From contig CATIUR010000001.1 of the NCBI GenBank assembly GCA_949592205.1, positions 316,404,750-316,468,749 on the forward strand: a stretch of 64,000 nucleotides of DNA, given 5' to 3'. This document shows, one piece after another, positions 62,917-64,000 of the stretch (positions are counted from its first letter, which is position 1; every line of letters starts with the position of its first letter). Position numbers and translations under genes: made by a program. The DNA comes from Helichrysum umbraculigerum. Lineage: Eukaryota; Streptophyta; Magnoliopsida; Asterales; Asteraceae. The notes beneath the pieces are model-generated. The model was not told the origin of the DNA. It searched no databases and worked only from the letters and a program-made list of their open reading frames with translations.

Positions 62917-63722
62917 ATTGGTTATAGCGAACTAGAAGTCTTTAGGTGACTGAAAACCTTAGAGACATAGACTATAGCCTTGGCTAGAAACATTATGCAT
63001 TCTCGCATACATACGTTGCATACATCTAACATATGACTGACACGTCACACACGATTCCTTTTTATCCCGATATGTCCTACTGACAAGCCACGCTATCACA
63101 TTGGAGAGACCTCCTGTAGACCTTGATTGGTTCGTGCACCTAGGAAGTGCATCTGAGACCTTCCCGACTGGATGGGGATGTGATGTCTATCTACGGATGA
63201 CTCAGCACTATGGAGACCCATGTAGATGCGGACAGAGAGACAGCTAATGCTACTCTCGCACATGGGGTTGCTTTGGAAAGGCCTGCTACAGTAATGGGGA
63301 TTGTTTTGGGAGTTGTTTGAGATTGGCAGTGATAGTGACTGCCGTGATGTTATGTCTATCTTATTTTCAGTAAACCCTCTGGATAGGGTTGTACATAGTA
63401 TGTAGTGGAACTCTGGATCGACAGGTATAGACAGACCTGTCATGTTTTGTATATCACTTGGGATCGACGGTGTGTAGACAGACCCGTCATCCTTTGATTA
63501 GTCTCTGGACCGATGGATATCTAAGAAAAGACCCATCCTATTTTGTATAAAAACTGATGTACTGACTCTGCTTAGTTATATGATATGACACATATGTGTG
63601 GTTATTGCCACTACTTATTTCACTGTGGATTGTGATTGGATTATAGATTGATGTTTGGAACTTCATAACTATGAAAACTGAAATTAGTCTCTATAACATA
63701 TAGATCTCTTGAAACTGGAAAA
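62917..63722 (+). other. F untranslated leader
   Basis: About 800 bp without a recognised gene. A GACAGACC(C/T)GTCAT motif occurs near 63430 and 63478. Confidence 0.65.
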
Positions 63723-64000
63723 ATGGCGGAACCTGTCATAAGTGAATACTCATCAGATGATGATGTGACTATCAACGAGCAGATACAATATGTATATGTC
63801 GATACAGAAACAATTCCGATAGTGGAACTTGTGGAAGAAGAAATTGAAAACCACCATTTTGGAATGGTTGACATTGAAGAGTACGAAAGGGTACGAGACC
63901 AGGCTGAAGGATTGGATGGTCAAAACTGGGAGCTTGTATTCAAATGCAGGAACTATGAACTGGAACTGAGGATCCTAAAGAGGCCTGTGTCTGTACGAAT
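63723..64000 (+). CDS. F first ORF, N-terminal 92 codons, runs off the window
   Basis: Open to the window edge. It starts MAEPVISEYSSDDDVTINEQ and is very acidic (ELVEEEIENHH, VDIEEYERVRDQAE), becoming more basic at the end (ELRILKRPVSVR). It does not begin with the MPPK-type gag start seen in B and C, and I recognise no domain. By position it should be gag or a gag N-terminal extension. Confidence 0.6.
   Translation, partial: MAEPVISEYSSDDDVTINEQIQYVYVDTETIPIVELVEEEIENHHFGMVDIEEYERVRDQAEGLDGQNWELVFKCRNYELELRILKRPVSVR

Larger units (their letters stand above)
59009..64000 (+). mobile_element. F: Gypsy retrotransposon with a 3.9-kb LTR, visible left part
   Basis: 5' LTR 59009-62899, tRNA-iMet primer site, leader and the start of an acidic reading frame that runs off the window. 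The LTR belongs to the same broad Tekay-type class as B and C: same terminal form (TGTGAC...GTGTGACA), primer site and donor/acceptor-like blocks. Confidence 0.85.

Overview
The window is nuclear plant DNA made almost entirely of LTR retrotransposons inserted into one another. The long-gag Copia, the Tekay-type and Athila-type Gypsy elements, and the tRNA-iMet and tRNA-Asp primer sites all indicate an angiosperm. The LTR styles remind me of Asteraceae, but that is recollection, not something proved here. I found no host protein-coding gene, rRNA, tRNA gene or CRISPR array.

Target-site duplications (TSDs) let the layers be peeled in order. (1) G1, a decayed Tekay-like Gypsy on the minus strand, starts at 138 (left TSD GTTCC). 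(2a) A gag-only Copia element (3315-9335, TSD GACTC) splits the G1 chromodomain. (2b) X, a minus-strand LTR, breaks the G1 reverse transcriptase at 11886. Inside X lie (3a) B, a gag-only Gypsy (12724-28549), which contains (4) C, a very young gag-only Gypsy with 3,316-bp LTRs (15636-24395, TSD ATGGG); and (3b) D1, an Athila-like element starting at 28664. D1 contains (4a) a solo LTR of the G1 family (32013-35239, TSD CATTT) and (4b) D2, a second Athila-like element starting at 35457. D2 contains (5a) E, a nearly complete Athila (36385-50089, TSD GAAAG) whose 5' LTR holds (6) a foldback MITE, and (5b) F, a Gypsy with a 3.9-kb LTR starting at 59009. The right-hand ends of G1, X, D1, D2 and F lie beyond the window.

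Functionally, only E keeps a near-full set: gag-protease (876 codons) and RT-RNase H-integrase, separated by a single amber codon, plus a third ORF. Copia, B and C have lost protease, RT and integrase and keep only gag. D1 and D2 share E-type termini and the tRNA-Asp primer site. Where Athila has gag-pol, they carry an unrecognised conserved reading frame of about 330 codons, up to 500 in D2. In D2 that frame joins directly to the Athila post-pol sequence, and an ATHILA ORF-1/env-like frame follows behind a possible intron. These two copies are my best candidate for an undescribed non-autonomous lineage that E-like elements could mobilise.

Regulatory structure is also conspicuous. CCGTATACGG palindromes spaced 21 bp apart sit upstream of the TATA boxes of the D2 and E LTRs. 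A W-box array fills one LTR. Five divergent Tekay-type LTRs share a donor/acceptor-like pair that could bound an intron inside the LTR.
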